64,000 nt of DNA. It comes from Anaeramoeba flamelloides. Taxonomy: Eukaryota > Metamonada > Anaeramoebidae. Every line of letters begins with the position of its first letter. Positions within the stretch are counted from its first letter, which is position 1. Shown here one piece after another: positions 47,655-59,400 of the stretch. Where the stretch lies: contig JANTQA010000047.1 of NCBI GenBank assembly GCA_027625915.1, positions 13,702,001 through 13,766,000 of the forward strand. The letters run 5' to 3'. The translations under genes were made by a program, and so were the position numbers. A model generated the notes under the pieces. It was not told where the DNA came from. It made no database searches and saw nothing but the letters and a program-made list of their open reading frames with translations.

Positions 47655-49140
47655 TAACAGAAATAAATTCTAAGAAAATCCTGAATTAGTATTTTATTTT
47701 GTAATTTTATTCTATTTAAGGAGGTACCTTCTGAATAAATTATCAATATATAATAAATGCAATCGTTTTATTTTGGCCAAGTTGATTATGGTCTATTATC
47801 CTAAGATTAAATAAAATTATTTTACCAAAAAAATTGTCTTTTTTTTGTGTTTTTTTATATGATCTATTGTAATACCCATTAATGACAGAAGTTAAAATTG
47901 ATTTCAAGTAATACCGATTTCTGTGTAATTATCTAATTTTGTAGAGTATTTTGTGTTTTTATACAAATAACCGACTTCTTTCAAAAACTTAGAATATTAA
48001 TATCTTCTTAGTTGTGTTTGTAAATACTTTCTAATTTGGGTTTTAAAGAAGAACAAAAAATACAAATTAAAAAGAAAAAGAAAATAAACAACCTTTGGCA
48101 AAGTAATAATTAATTTTAGTCTCTTCAGAAAATATCATTGCCGCCTTATCATATCGAAATAGATAAGAATTATCTTTTTAATATATTTTCAGAATTGTTT
48201 TGAACTCGCATCAATAAATTTCAAATAAAAGTTATATTTTTATGATTCATTTTTCTCCTGATAACTGAGAATCTCTAAGTTTAATGCCATTTTTAAAACT
48301 TAACCCCTGAAGATCTTGAATTTTCATAACCTCTTCCCCCTTAGTTTGATTCCAAAAAAAGTGTGAATCAATTTCATGTTATCGTATTTTGGGAAAAATT
48401 GAAAAAAAAGTGATCACATCCTTTAAAATCAAGTGTATTTTCTTGTGATTGTTTTTAGAGTTGAGCACAAATTTATCAAAGTTTATATCATCTTTAACCA
48501 CACCTTAAATAACAAAACAATTTTTCTTGTATTTAAAAAAAAAAATCATTTGGATCAAAAAGAAATAAAACTTAAAACTAATTGGAATAAAATCATTGAA
48601 AGGTAATCAAAACATCTAGAAACAATCTTTCTTATTTTAACCATCATAATTCTCGTTTTTTTTTTTTTTTCGATTTTGGTCTTTGAATTGTAACATATCT
48701 CTGTTTGGAATACCGAGGTTCAAGAATTAGCAATTTTGAAAATTTTAAATTCTTAAACTTGCCTAAAAAAATTAAAATGTGCCTAACGCACCTATACAAA
48801 AAAAAAGTTTCCTTTTGATAACAAAATTCATGGAAAAGGACTAAAAACTTCCTTCACGCGTTTTTGAACAAACCCTTTTCTCGTTTTTGGCAATTATTAT
48901 CTTCATCACAAAAAACAATAGGGTTTTGCTAAACTTTCTAATCTTTCAAACTTTTCTACACTTTTAAAGGGGAAAAGCTTTGTAAAAGTCACCCGATTTT
49001 TTGTAGTGTTGTTCAAAAGTCCCATAATCATTATTTCTTGTGAAACTTTTTTAATATTTAAATTGTTTTCCTTTTTTTCTCGTCTTTGGTCACACAAACA
49101 CAAATAAATAAAAACACCATTTTGATCTATATCTCTTGAG

Positions 49141-52100
49141 ATGGATTTTATCCAAGACAAAGAAAACACAACTACTAACGTTGATTTTATCGGTTTACAT
49201 TTTGCTTTTGCAATTTACTTATATGACAAATATGAAGACGATGCGTTTATCAATGCACAAAAAATCCAAGAAGACTTTAAAGCCACTCTACCCTTGTGGA
49301 TCACAAAAAGGTTAAAAAATGAATTATCCGATCTCGTGCAAATATTTATCCAAACCCACTTACTCTCGAATGACAAATCGACGAAAAACGAACAGATTCT
49401 CCAATTAAATAAAAGTTGGAGGCCAATCGTTGGCAGTATCAAATATAGGAATAAAATTAAATCTTTTGGGGATCTCTCCCAACAAGAACAAAAAGAAATC
49501 CAACAACTAAAAAAAAGTTCAGCCTTAAGGCAATCCAAAACAATTTCAATGCTTTCAGTTTTGGTTTTGAACGAATTGAGAAATGGTTTGTTTTTTTTTT
49601 TTTTTACAATAGTATTTTTTTTTTTTGATTTTTGTGAAAAGTTCTTATTTTTTTTTTTTTTTTATTTGTGATCTGAAACGAAAAAAAATATTTTTTTAAC
49701 CTTCGTAATTTTAAATCGTAACCAATTTATTTATATTTGGTGTAAATCATTAGGCATTATTTCACGGGACTTGATTTCACAAAATACGGGTTTTGCACGA
49801 CAAAGAATCTGTACTGTTTTGTCTGTTTTTAAATCGCTTGGGATTGTGAAAGAAACAGGAACGAGACGAAAGCTGAGAGTGATTTTGAATGAAAAAAAAC
49901 TTGGAAATATTTCGAACATTTATGAACAAACAAAAACAATTAGAAATTTAAGGGAGGAAAAAAAAAAATTATTAGAAAAAGTCAAAAAACTTTTAAATCA
50001 ATTAGAAAAGATTTACAAAAACCAGAGTAATTTTTTAAAGGCTGACATTCAAAAGGATATATTTAACAAGATCCATATTCAATTAAATAAAAAAATGAAT
50101 AATAAATTAAAAATTAAAAAACAATCTAAGAAAATCACAAAAATCCAAATCCCCAATTTGAAAAAAAGAAACAGATTTCGTGAACTTACACCAAATTCCC
50201 TTAATACAACGACCAACAAGGGCCAGAGCAAGAGTCAGCATAAGAATAAGAATAAGGAAAAGAATATGGATAATCATAACAATAAAAAACAAACAATGAC
50301 ACAATTGCAACCCAATATTATGGATCTAAATACAAAAAAAACCCTCTTAAGGGAGGGACCGCTAATAAAGAAAGAATTGCCCAATCTTAATGAAAAGGCA
50401 AGAAGAGAGAATTTTAAAAGAAAAGATAGTACTGATCAGTTTAAGAGCCACCAAGCAAAGATTATTCATGAAAAAAATAAAAAGCAATTTCGAAAAGTAA
50501 AAATTATTGTTAAAAAAAGAAAAAGAAAACAAAAACGCAATATAAATAACATCAATAAAAATGGGAATAATAAGAGTGATGGCGGATCCCCAATTAAACT
50601 AGAAAATAAATTAATCAACAATGGTATCATTGCTAAAAACATTCATAAAAAACAAATTACAAAGCCAATCTTGAAAATATCTACAAAAGTAATAAGAGAA
50701 ACTTTTAATCCAAATTTTATTCCGACACAAATTTCTCCAATTATCCGGGATGACAAGATGAATATGCGGCTTTCAAGTCCACTTTTCGAAACAGATTTCA
50801 CAAAGGGGAAAAATAATTCTTCTCAAAATTTGGAAGGTTTGTATGCTTGATTATTATTTATTTTTGTTTGTAAATTGTCGTTTTCAAAAAGTTTGAAGAT
50901 AAAAATTTCAATTATATCTATAGTTATTTTTAAAAAGTGAAAACTTTTTCAGAATTAAAAACTTTTTGAAAATTTTCTATTTTAATAAAGTGAAGGATCA
51001 ACATTTAAATATGATATAGAGGCTGGAATAGGAAGATAAGCATTTGTTACTAATCATTTTCCACTTTTTTTTTATTAGTGAAGAAAGATGATTCAACAAA
51101 ATTACCTTCTGTTTGCCGTTAGGTTTTCCAGAATTTAAAAGAATTGAGGAAAATCTTTGATTTTTCTCTACTCTTTTAAATTCTGGAAAATACAGACACT
51201 TTTTGTTAGTTTTTTTTTTTTAATTTAAGAAATAAATCAAAAATTTCTTTAATTTTCGGTTTATTTCTTAAATTAAAAAAAATTATTGTTAACTTTTCTG
51301 GAATTTTCTGTTTATTTGGAAAATTGATAGATTTTCGTTAGGTTTTTTTTACTTTAGAAATAAACCGAAAATTTTAATAAATTTTCGTTTTATTTCTAAA
51401 GTAAAAAAAACCTAGAACACTTAACAGATAAAACAGAAAATCTCATGAAAACTGCTTTTAGCTTTTCCAAAATTTAAAAGAATAGAGGAAAATCAGAGAT
51501 TTTAGACAATTCTTTTGAATTCTGAAAAAGCTAGGCACTCTGCAGCACTTGACAGCAATTCCCATTAGATTTTTTTTTTTTTTTTTTTTGTTTTGATTGG
51601 AAAATTCAATAGATTTTCGAAACAAAAACAAAAAGTGAAAAAAACCATTGTTAGCTTTTCCAGAATTCAAAATAATTCAGTAAAATCGAGGATTTTTGCT
51701 CTATTTTTTCGAATTCTGGAAAACTGCATTTAGCTTTTCAAAAGTTTTCTGTTTATTTCTAAAGTAAAAAAACCCAGAACACTTCACAAATAAAACAGAA
51801 AAACTAAAGAAAAACATAGAACACTTAACAGATAAAACAGAAAACCTTAAGAAAATCGCCGTTAGCTTTTCCAGAATTCAAAAGAATAGAGGAAAATCAG
51901 AGATTTTAGACAATTCTTTTGAATTCTGAAAAAGCTAGGCACTCAACGGAACTCGATGATACTTCAAGATACTTCCTAAACTCTAAAAATTTATTTAGCA
52001 AAAAGTTTACACTTTATTAAAACAAAAAACTTTGAAAAAGATTTGATTTCTGACAGAATCAAAAATAAAAAAATTAAAAATAAAAACTACTCAGCTTTTT

Positions 52101-52793
52101 AAAATGTATGTACATAAAAGTTAATAAACTTAAATATATCTATTTGAGGGAATTTTTTAAAAAATTGTTATGCCACACTTTTTAAAAACTGCTTTTATCA
52201 TAAATTATCTATTTAATTTCTCAATTTCATTTATTGATTGATTTTATTCATATCTTTCTTTTTCTTTTTCTTTTTCTTTTTCTTTTCTTTTCTTTTTCTT
52301 TTTCTTTTCTTTTTTTTTTAAAAATTTAACATTAATAGATAATTTTGATTTCCAATCTTCATTCCCCCCATTTGCCTCTAGCATTAGCCCCACAATTAAT
52401 TCAAAGAATACTTATTTACCAACAAATCAATCCGAAAATACATTATCTCCCACAATTACACCCTTTTCAATTTCAATTTCTAATGATCCCTTATTTTCCT
52501 TTCCCAATTCACCAATTGGTAGCAATGGTATCATTAATAATACACACTCGCCTTATTTTCTATTGAATTCGCCACCGCCGCTTTTATCACCATTAAAGAA
52601 AAGTCAACAAAAAAACTTTTCCAATCAATCAAATTTTTTCCAATCACAGAAAAAGCAAAATACTTTATTATCACCAAGACTGTCAAATAATTTAAGGTCT
52701 CAAAAAATTAAAAATGATAATTCACATTTTAAAACACCATATTTTATAAATAAACCACTTCCAGATTTAAAAAAATTAATTGGATCAGATTAG
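49141..52793 (+). CDS. E2F-like winged-helix protein with SP/TP-rich tail, three exons
   Basis: Exons 49141-49585, 49754-50836, 52339-52793; both donors read GTTTGT, acceptors TTAG and ATAG, phases match, sum 1983 nt (660 residues). If intron 2 were retained the protein would stop at 50850. Residues about 127-200 look like an E2F/DP winged helix: ISMLSVLVLNELRNG, then ISRDLISQNTGFARQRICTV and LSVFKSLGIVKETG, comparable to E2F RRIYD-x-x-NVLE-x-x-GLI, then the wing RRKLRVIL. A short coiled coil follows (about 212-245), as in E2F dimerisation regions, then a Lys/Asn-rich linker. An N-terminal segment (about 15-80, INAQKIQEDFKATLPLWITK) may be another winged helix. The exon 3 tail has about nine SP/TP sites, including SPLKK, a CDK consensus. 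A cell-cycle transcription factor is suggested, not proved. Confidence 0.68.
51112..51966. repeat. Modular hairpin array IV (E2F-like intron 2)
   Basis: The longest array, about 850 bp. Alternating inverted modules: TTCCAGAATTTAAAAGAATT facing CTCTTTTAAATTCTGGAAA; AATTTAAGAAATAAATC facing GGTTTATTTCTTAAATT; TTTACTTTAGAAATAAACCG facing TTTATTTCTAAAGTAAAAA; spacers GGCACTCTGCAGCACTTGAC and GGCACTCAACGGAACTCGAT. Part of the unit (CAGAATTCAAAAGAATAGAG with its hairpin partner) is present twice. Confidence 0.62.
52256..52318. repeat. (CTTTTT)n polypyrimidine repeat before exon 3
   Basis: About ten CTTTTT/CTTTT units end some 20 bp upstream of the exon 3 acceptor of the E2F-like gene, so the microsatellite may serve as its polypyrimidine tract. 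Confidence 0.8.
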
Positions 52794-55320
52794 AAATAAA
52801 CATTTTTTTAATAATATATAGAGAGAGATATTACATATAATCATTTTCAAAAAGTGAAAAAAAAAAAAAAAAAAAATATGTTATTGATAATGCGTAATTA
52901 AAACTTTTGATGTCACTTTTTTAAACTGGCTTCAAATATAAATCAAATGACTAGTTTGTAAATATTTATTTCTATCATGTTTTTAAAAACTTGTTTTTTT
53001 TTGTTTGTAATGATTTATTGTTAAAAGAAACCATTTCTATATTGGTTGCGGTAATATTACCGTCCAAATATGTGTAAATATTTTCATTTACTTGATTGTT
53101 CAAATCTTCTTTTAACAATATTTTTTTCATTCTTCAATATTTGACATTCATCTTTTAATAAATAATATGTGATATTTATACCTTAAATTATTTATTAATA
53201 GGTGATTATATTCAAGAATGTGTTAATATATTATATAAATTGATTATTTTTCATAATCTTTTTATATGTATATTTGTTTTTTTATTTTATTTTAATTCAA
53301 TACCTGTTAACAAAATAATAAATAAATTATTTAGGAATATTTTATTATTAATATTTTATTTTTTATACATTTCATAACATTTGTGGCTTTTCTGTCACAG
53401 TTTTTGAATTTTATTTATTTTTATTAAATACAAAGAAAGTTATTTATAGAAAAGACGGGGGTTAAAGTGGAAGGTGGGTGTTATTGAAAATCAATCATTT
53501 TGCCAATAGTTGTAATATACTGTTACATTTATATAAATATTTGTAAAATTTTTACTTCAATTTTCATTTTAGGAAATTTTTAATCCTTTGCTAAAAACAT
53601 TTCATTTTATTTGGTTTAAATGTTATGAAACTTTGTAAAAGTAATTGATCTTCAAAACATTCTTTGTCAAAAACTGTTTTGAAAAGTAGGGTTCTAATTT
53701 GTTAAAATGGTAATTGAACTTGGATTTTTTTTAAATTTTTTCGAATATATCAGTAATGAATTTTTTTTATTTTGTTTTTAATATTTTAATTTATAGTTGT
53801 ATCCAGGAATTGTTTACAGTGATTTTTTTTAAAATCCTTCAAATAGTTATTAAATTATTTGAAAGATATAAACAATTATTTTTGTAAGCAATTGCCTTTT
53901 CTTGGCTGTTATTTTTTTTTTGTAATAATAAGTTATTTTAATATATGGAGAAAAGATCTAAATCATCATAACAAAAATGAAATTTTTACTTTTTTTATGA
54001 TTCTTTTTATGATAGGGTTGTGGGTTTCAATGAGTGTATATTTCAAAGAAAATAACATCATTTAAAATGTTCGAATAAAAATTGGTATTATTTGGGTGAA
54101 AAATCTTTTCAACAAAATTCACACTTAATTTTGAAAAAGTAATGACCAATAGAATTAGAATACAATTTTTTTTTTTCTTTTTAATTTTTAGAATATATCC
54201 TTTTTTTTGATGTTAAAAGTATCAACATAAAAGTTTTATATATTATGTTCAAAGCGTGTGATTCATAATAACTGTCCAGATCAAGGAGTTCAATAATACA
54301 AGCTATCGAGAAGATACAACTTGTTTTTGTTTTCTTTTATAAACTAAAACAAGACTATTTCACCAAGAATTCTACTTTGAAAAAAAAAATATTTAATTGT
54401 ACCTTTGAAGATTAATTTGGGAGATTAAAAGGGGTGCAAAATCTATTTTTTTTTTTTTTTTTTATTATTGGTCTTTTCAGAACAAATAAAAAAAATAGTA
54501 GAATAAAATATTTCCAAGTGTAGATGATATGTGTAAAGTAAATCTAATTAATCAACAGGTTTTCTTAAAAATTAAGAAAGTAAAATTCTAAGAATACTAT
54601 TGAGAAAGAAAAAACAATTACAAATATTAAATAAAATTGGAAAAAAGAAAAAAGGAAACAAAGGGAAATCACCTCGAGAAAAATTTTCAATTCAGCTAAC
54701 ATCTTTTTGGGCACAATTTGTTATTTTTGTTAAGATATGAATATTTATATGGGATTCTTCTCTTTAAAGGATCAATAATTAAGGTGGTGACATTTTTTTA
54801 ATTTAAATAATGTTCTTCTTGGCATTTTTTATTTTTAGTATTTCTTCATTGGGTAATAATTCCTCTTATCTTTGAATTATTTCAAACATCGTGACATATT
54901 TAAAGACGTATGTCGTTATGGTTGTAGTTAGGCATGAGTTTTCGAGATTGTATTTATTGTCTCTCTTTGAAAATTTATTTTCTTTGTTTTTTTTTGATTT
55001 ACCAAAAATTACTTTTTGATAATTAAAAAGTTTTTAATTGACAAATAAATATCCAAATTGAAAATTAGTTCAATAAATCACTCAAAATATTTTCTATTGA
55101 GGCGAAATTAACTTTATATATATAAATAAATTATTTCAGATTGCTAAGAATAAAAATTATTGGACTTTTTTAGAGATTAGATTTGAATTATTTTTACAAT
55201 AAAACCTATTTATTTAATATTTTGAAGAACCTATAAATCTGAGATTTGTATTCTTATAATTCTAGTAATATTTGGGATAATAAAATCATATATAAAATTT
55301 TATCAAAATTGGATTTACTA

Positions 55321-55545
55321 CTATTTGTTGCAAAATAAATGGAACAAAATTTTCATTCAACTTCCCAAAAAAAGATTTTAAAAGAGTTCAAACAACTCAA
55401 AATTTTATTTTTTAATACTGTGAAATGAATTTTAAATTATTTTTTTACCTTTATGAAAAAGGAAACTTTGATGATTTTTAATAATTGGGTTGTTTTTTTG
55501 GAAAGTTGAGTCAAAATTTTGATTCATTTATTTTGCAATTAATAG
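55321..55545. mobile_element. MITE family B, copy 4
   Basis: 225 bp, TA at 55319-55320 and 55546-55547. Left CTATTTGTTGCAAAATAAAT, right the complement of CTATTAATTGCAAAATAAAT. Confidence 0.84.
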
Positions 55546-56026
55546 TATTAAAGAATTTCCAAAAAAACCAAAATCTATCCTGTGAAGAAAAAATTTTTGG
55601 TTTGAAATTTATTAAATAAAATATTTTCTTTAAATATCTATTCTAATCCTTTAAACACCGTTTGTTCACCCCTTACAGATGGGTTTATTTGACTCGAAAA
55701 TAATTTAGATTGGCTTTATATTCTAGAATGTATTCATAGTGACTACTTTTGTGATAAAATAAACGATTTATAAACCACCTCATGAAAGAGATTAATATAA
55801 CCCGTAATTTTTTCGAAAGGTAACCTCATAATTTCAACATCTAAATAAAAGTAAAATTTGAGAAAAACATGAAATTGTTTAAAAATTTTTTAGAGATTTT
55901 TCTATTATTATAAACCCTGATCACAAACAAAAAAATGAGTCAACTCAGTTCGTCAAAACCCATAATATTAACACCCACTTTAATAAATTTCACTTCTTTT
56001 TTTATTAATTTTGTGAGATTAACTAA

Positions 56027-56256
56027 CTAGATTTTGTAAAATAAAGGGAACAAAATTTTCATTCGACTTTCCAAAAAAAGATTTTGATAAAGTAAAGTAA
56101 CTTTTCAATTTTTTATTCAATGTCTAGCTTAAATTATTAATTTTCTCCATTTCCGAATTGAGGATCTTTTGATGGTTTTATATTAATTCTTGAGATAAAT
56201 GATTTTTTTGGATGAATAAATGTAAATTTTGATCTTTTTATTTTTCAATTAACATG
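56027..56256. mobile_element. MITE family B, copy 5 (diverged)
   Basis: About 230 bp; left end with GTAAAATAAAGGGAACAAAA then TTTTCATTCGACTTTCC, right end weakly complementary. Flanking TA is not clear. It lies about 200 bp upstream of the kinase ATG. Confidence 0.65.
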
Positions 56257-56466
56257 ATAAGATAAAGTTAATTAAACATACAGAATGAAGTAGAATTGAA
56301 CCAAACGAGATCTAAAAACCAATTTAGATTTGTTTTATTATTTGTAAATTTCCCTCAAATTTTTTCTTGAAAACTAGACCTTTATGGAACACCCCAGTTT
56401 ATTCTCCACAAGTACAACAATCACATATCGATTTTCACTATTTATTTTTTTTAAAAATTCAAATCA

Positions 56467-59400
56467 ATGATCTTTACACCATTCAAGCCACCAAAGAAAT
56501 TGTTTGACACCTCGATCCCAAAAAAAATTACCAAGCGAAAATTTAAATCACCTTTAACACCTTACCGACCAACAACAAGATCACACTATCACCAAAACAA
56601 TGTTCTTGATTACGGTGATGATCCACAAATCACTCAAAGAATCATAAATTATATTCAATCGGTAAACATTATATCACTTCCACAAATTGGGAAGGGATCT
56701 TTTAGCAGTGTCTATCTCATCCCTCAGTACAACCTCTCCCTGAAAGTGTGTCCTGTGTACAACAAACTATATTCTAGAAACACCTTAATAAAATCAATTC
56801 AAAGACGTCTGAATTTGTTCAAAAACTCTCGAAAAGTCACCAAATTTGGTCCAATCCAAAAACAATTTTTGTTAAAAACACTTCTTGTTTATGAGAACAA
56901 TGGATATGTGTACATTGGATCAAAATTTTGCGAAGGTGGTAACCTTGATCAGTTCATTCTTTCTTCAATTAAGCAGAACACAAGAATACATACTTTTAAA
57001 ATTTATGAGATACTCACCGATATCCTACTTGTAATTTTTTTTTTTTTTTAATATTTTGTTAATCAAACTTTTTTTTTTTATTTGAATTTCCAAACAAACG
57101 TCAAACTAACAACAACCTCAAAAAAAGAACTGAAAAAGTAATCTGTATTTTTTAATAAAAAAAATGACAAAAAAATTTGATCTAAGTCGATTTAGTAAAT
57201 ACGTTATGAGATGTGAAGTTATTTTTTTTTATTATTTTTCAGAAAAAACAATCTCAAGATATCTTTTGTTTATGCTTTGGTGAACATAGCAAATCAATTT
57301 CACAACAACTAACAATACAAAATTACAATTCCCAAATTATGTTCTTTCTTTTTGTTAATTAGAAGCCTATTTTTTATATTCCATGTCAATTTTCGATTGA
57401 TAGAAAACGAACTACTTTTTTCGATTCGGTTTGAATAATCCCTTATCGCTTCAAAATTTTGAAAAGTAGTGTGATTTAAGGTTTCTGTCTTAACAAAAAC
57501 TCTTTTTAAAAAACTTTAACCAACAGTTTCTTCAAAAACCAAATAGTAGGAAAATTTATTTGTGAATTTTTCAATTTTTAATGTTGAAAATGGAATAATC
57601 TTTAGTTGGAAGGTTTTTGCATTTATAAAATAAAAAGTCTTCTAACAGGAATTCATTTCAAATTATATGTGAACCAAAAGTTTGAGAAACTTGTTTTTTA
57701 TCCTAAACTCTGTAAAGTTAACAAAAAAAATTTTTTTCTCATAAAAAAATTTTGAAAGTAATTTTCTAGATCTATATTCTAGAAAAATCAAAGGAAACAT
57801 TGTGTAATTCTGAAAGAACCATTTCTTTAAATTTCTTTCTCGACCGTATAGTTTTTTGAAAATCGAAGTAAAGAAATTACAGTTATTTTATGAGAAAACA
57901 AAAAGGGTATTTCAAGTTCTTTTCGAACAAAAATTTTACTTTTTTACAAACAACAAGGCATAGTCGGAATTGGATTGAAAAAGTGGAATATAAAGAAATA
58001 ATTATTTCGATATCCATCAATATTAAAAAAACAAAACTTCCTTGATTGTTTGTAGGGCTACTTTTGGACCCCCTTAAATCAATTTCAGTCTATAATAGAT
58101 CGAAAAAAGATTTACAATTTTTTTGTTTATTTTTAAATTTTAAATTAGATAAATTTTCACTTGATTTTCAATTTCTTTTTTCAAATAGAGCACTTAAATC
58201 GCAACCTAATTTTTTGAGAACTGTATTTATTACAAGGAAAATATGTAAAAGGGAGTGAAAATTTTTTCCCATTTACAATGATAATCCAATGAAAAAACGA
58301 AATTTTTTTGGACAGATCTCAAAATATTTTTTTAGTTTTAGAAGTTGAAGAAAATTCAAAGATCTTTCCAAAATGGTTTAGAAATGATATTTTTAGACAA
58401 TAAACTAAACTTCCTTACTTAACTCTGAGACTAAATTTTTACTCTGCTAATTTGATTGAAGCAGTAATAATGAATATTCATTTTGGAAATTAAAATAAAA
58501 ATTTTCATTTATTCATTGTAAAATAACAGTATAATAAAATTTCTTTAAAATAATTTACCAATACCCAAACAAAACAAAACTCGCTTTTGATGAAAGAAAA
58601 TTCAATTAAAACACTCTACAAATATATAAATAGCACCCCCCCACATGGTGTACTTTAACTGAGAAAATTTTCTCCTTTTTTTTTTACTTATTTTTTAAAA
58701 ATTTTACAAAACTGTGAAAATTAATGTCCACAACACAATTTTTTTTATTGGGTACAAACAAATTTTTGAAATGGTTCTTTGTGAAATTAAAAAAGTAGTT
58801 TTAAATTAAATTCCACCTGTTGAAAAAATTACCCCAAAATTCAGATAACAATAAAATAAATAAAAAGGTAACCAAAAGTTTATTGAAAAGCAAACACACC
58901 AACAAATTTTGTTATTAAATACAATTTATTATTTTAATATTCCTGCCAAATTCAACTTAAAAAAAAAATATTGGCTGTTCAATTTCCTTTTTGAACAATC
59001 TGGGAACACAATTTCGAACACTGCCCTGTAAACAACCCATACTGACAATTTTCACCAATTACAAAAATTTAACTTTAATTGTTTTTTTTCAGGATTGGTA
59101 AATCAAAAATAGGAATTAATATACAGGTATATTCTTGGTTCAGATTTAAATTGTGCTTTGGAGGTTATATCTTTGATCAATCAAAAAAGTTCAAAAAATC
59201 TTAAATCCTTATTTTTACAAATTTCATTATACATAAAAATTATTGACTAATGTTTTTTATAATTTCAAAAAAAGTAAAAAATCCAAAAAAATTGTTATTT
59301 GTCAAAAAATTACGATTGAATCTTTTAAATATCTTCATAATTCCATTTTATATTGTATTTAAAGAAAAATATTTCTTGTTTTTATGTTGTTGTCATCGCG

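Larger units (their letters stand above)
46336..49140. other. Intergenic, no gene seen
   Basis: Apart from the microsatellite, array III and MITE A copy 7, it holds only A/T-rich DNA with chance ORFs. The last 300 bp leads to the E2F-like gene. Confidence 0.55.
52794..56466. other. Intergenic, no gene seen
   Basis: 3.7 kb of A/T-rich DNA with two family B MITEs near its right end. An ORF at 53859-54065 is hydrophobic by A/T bias and has no supporting feature. Confidence 0.55.

Noticed and set aside
53859-54065. 68-codon hydrophobic ORF that could look like a membrane protein
   Set aside because: Hydrophobicity follows from T-rich codons; no homologous pattern.
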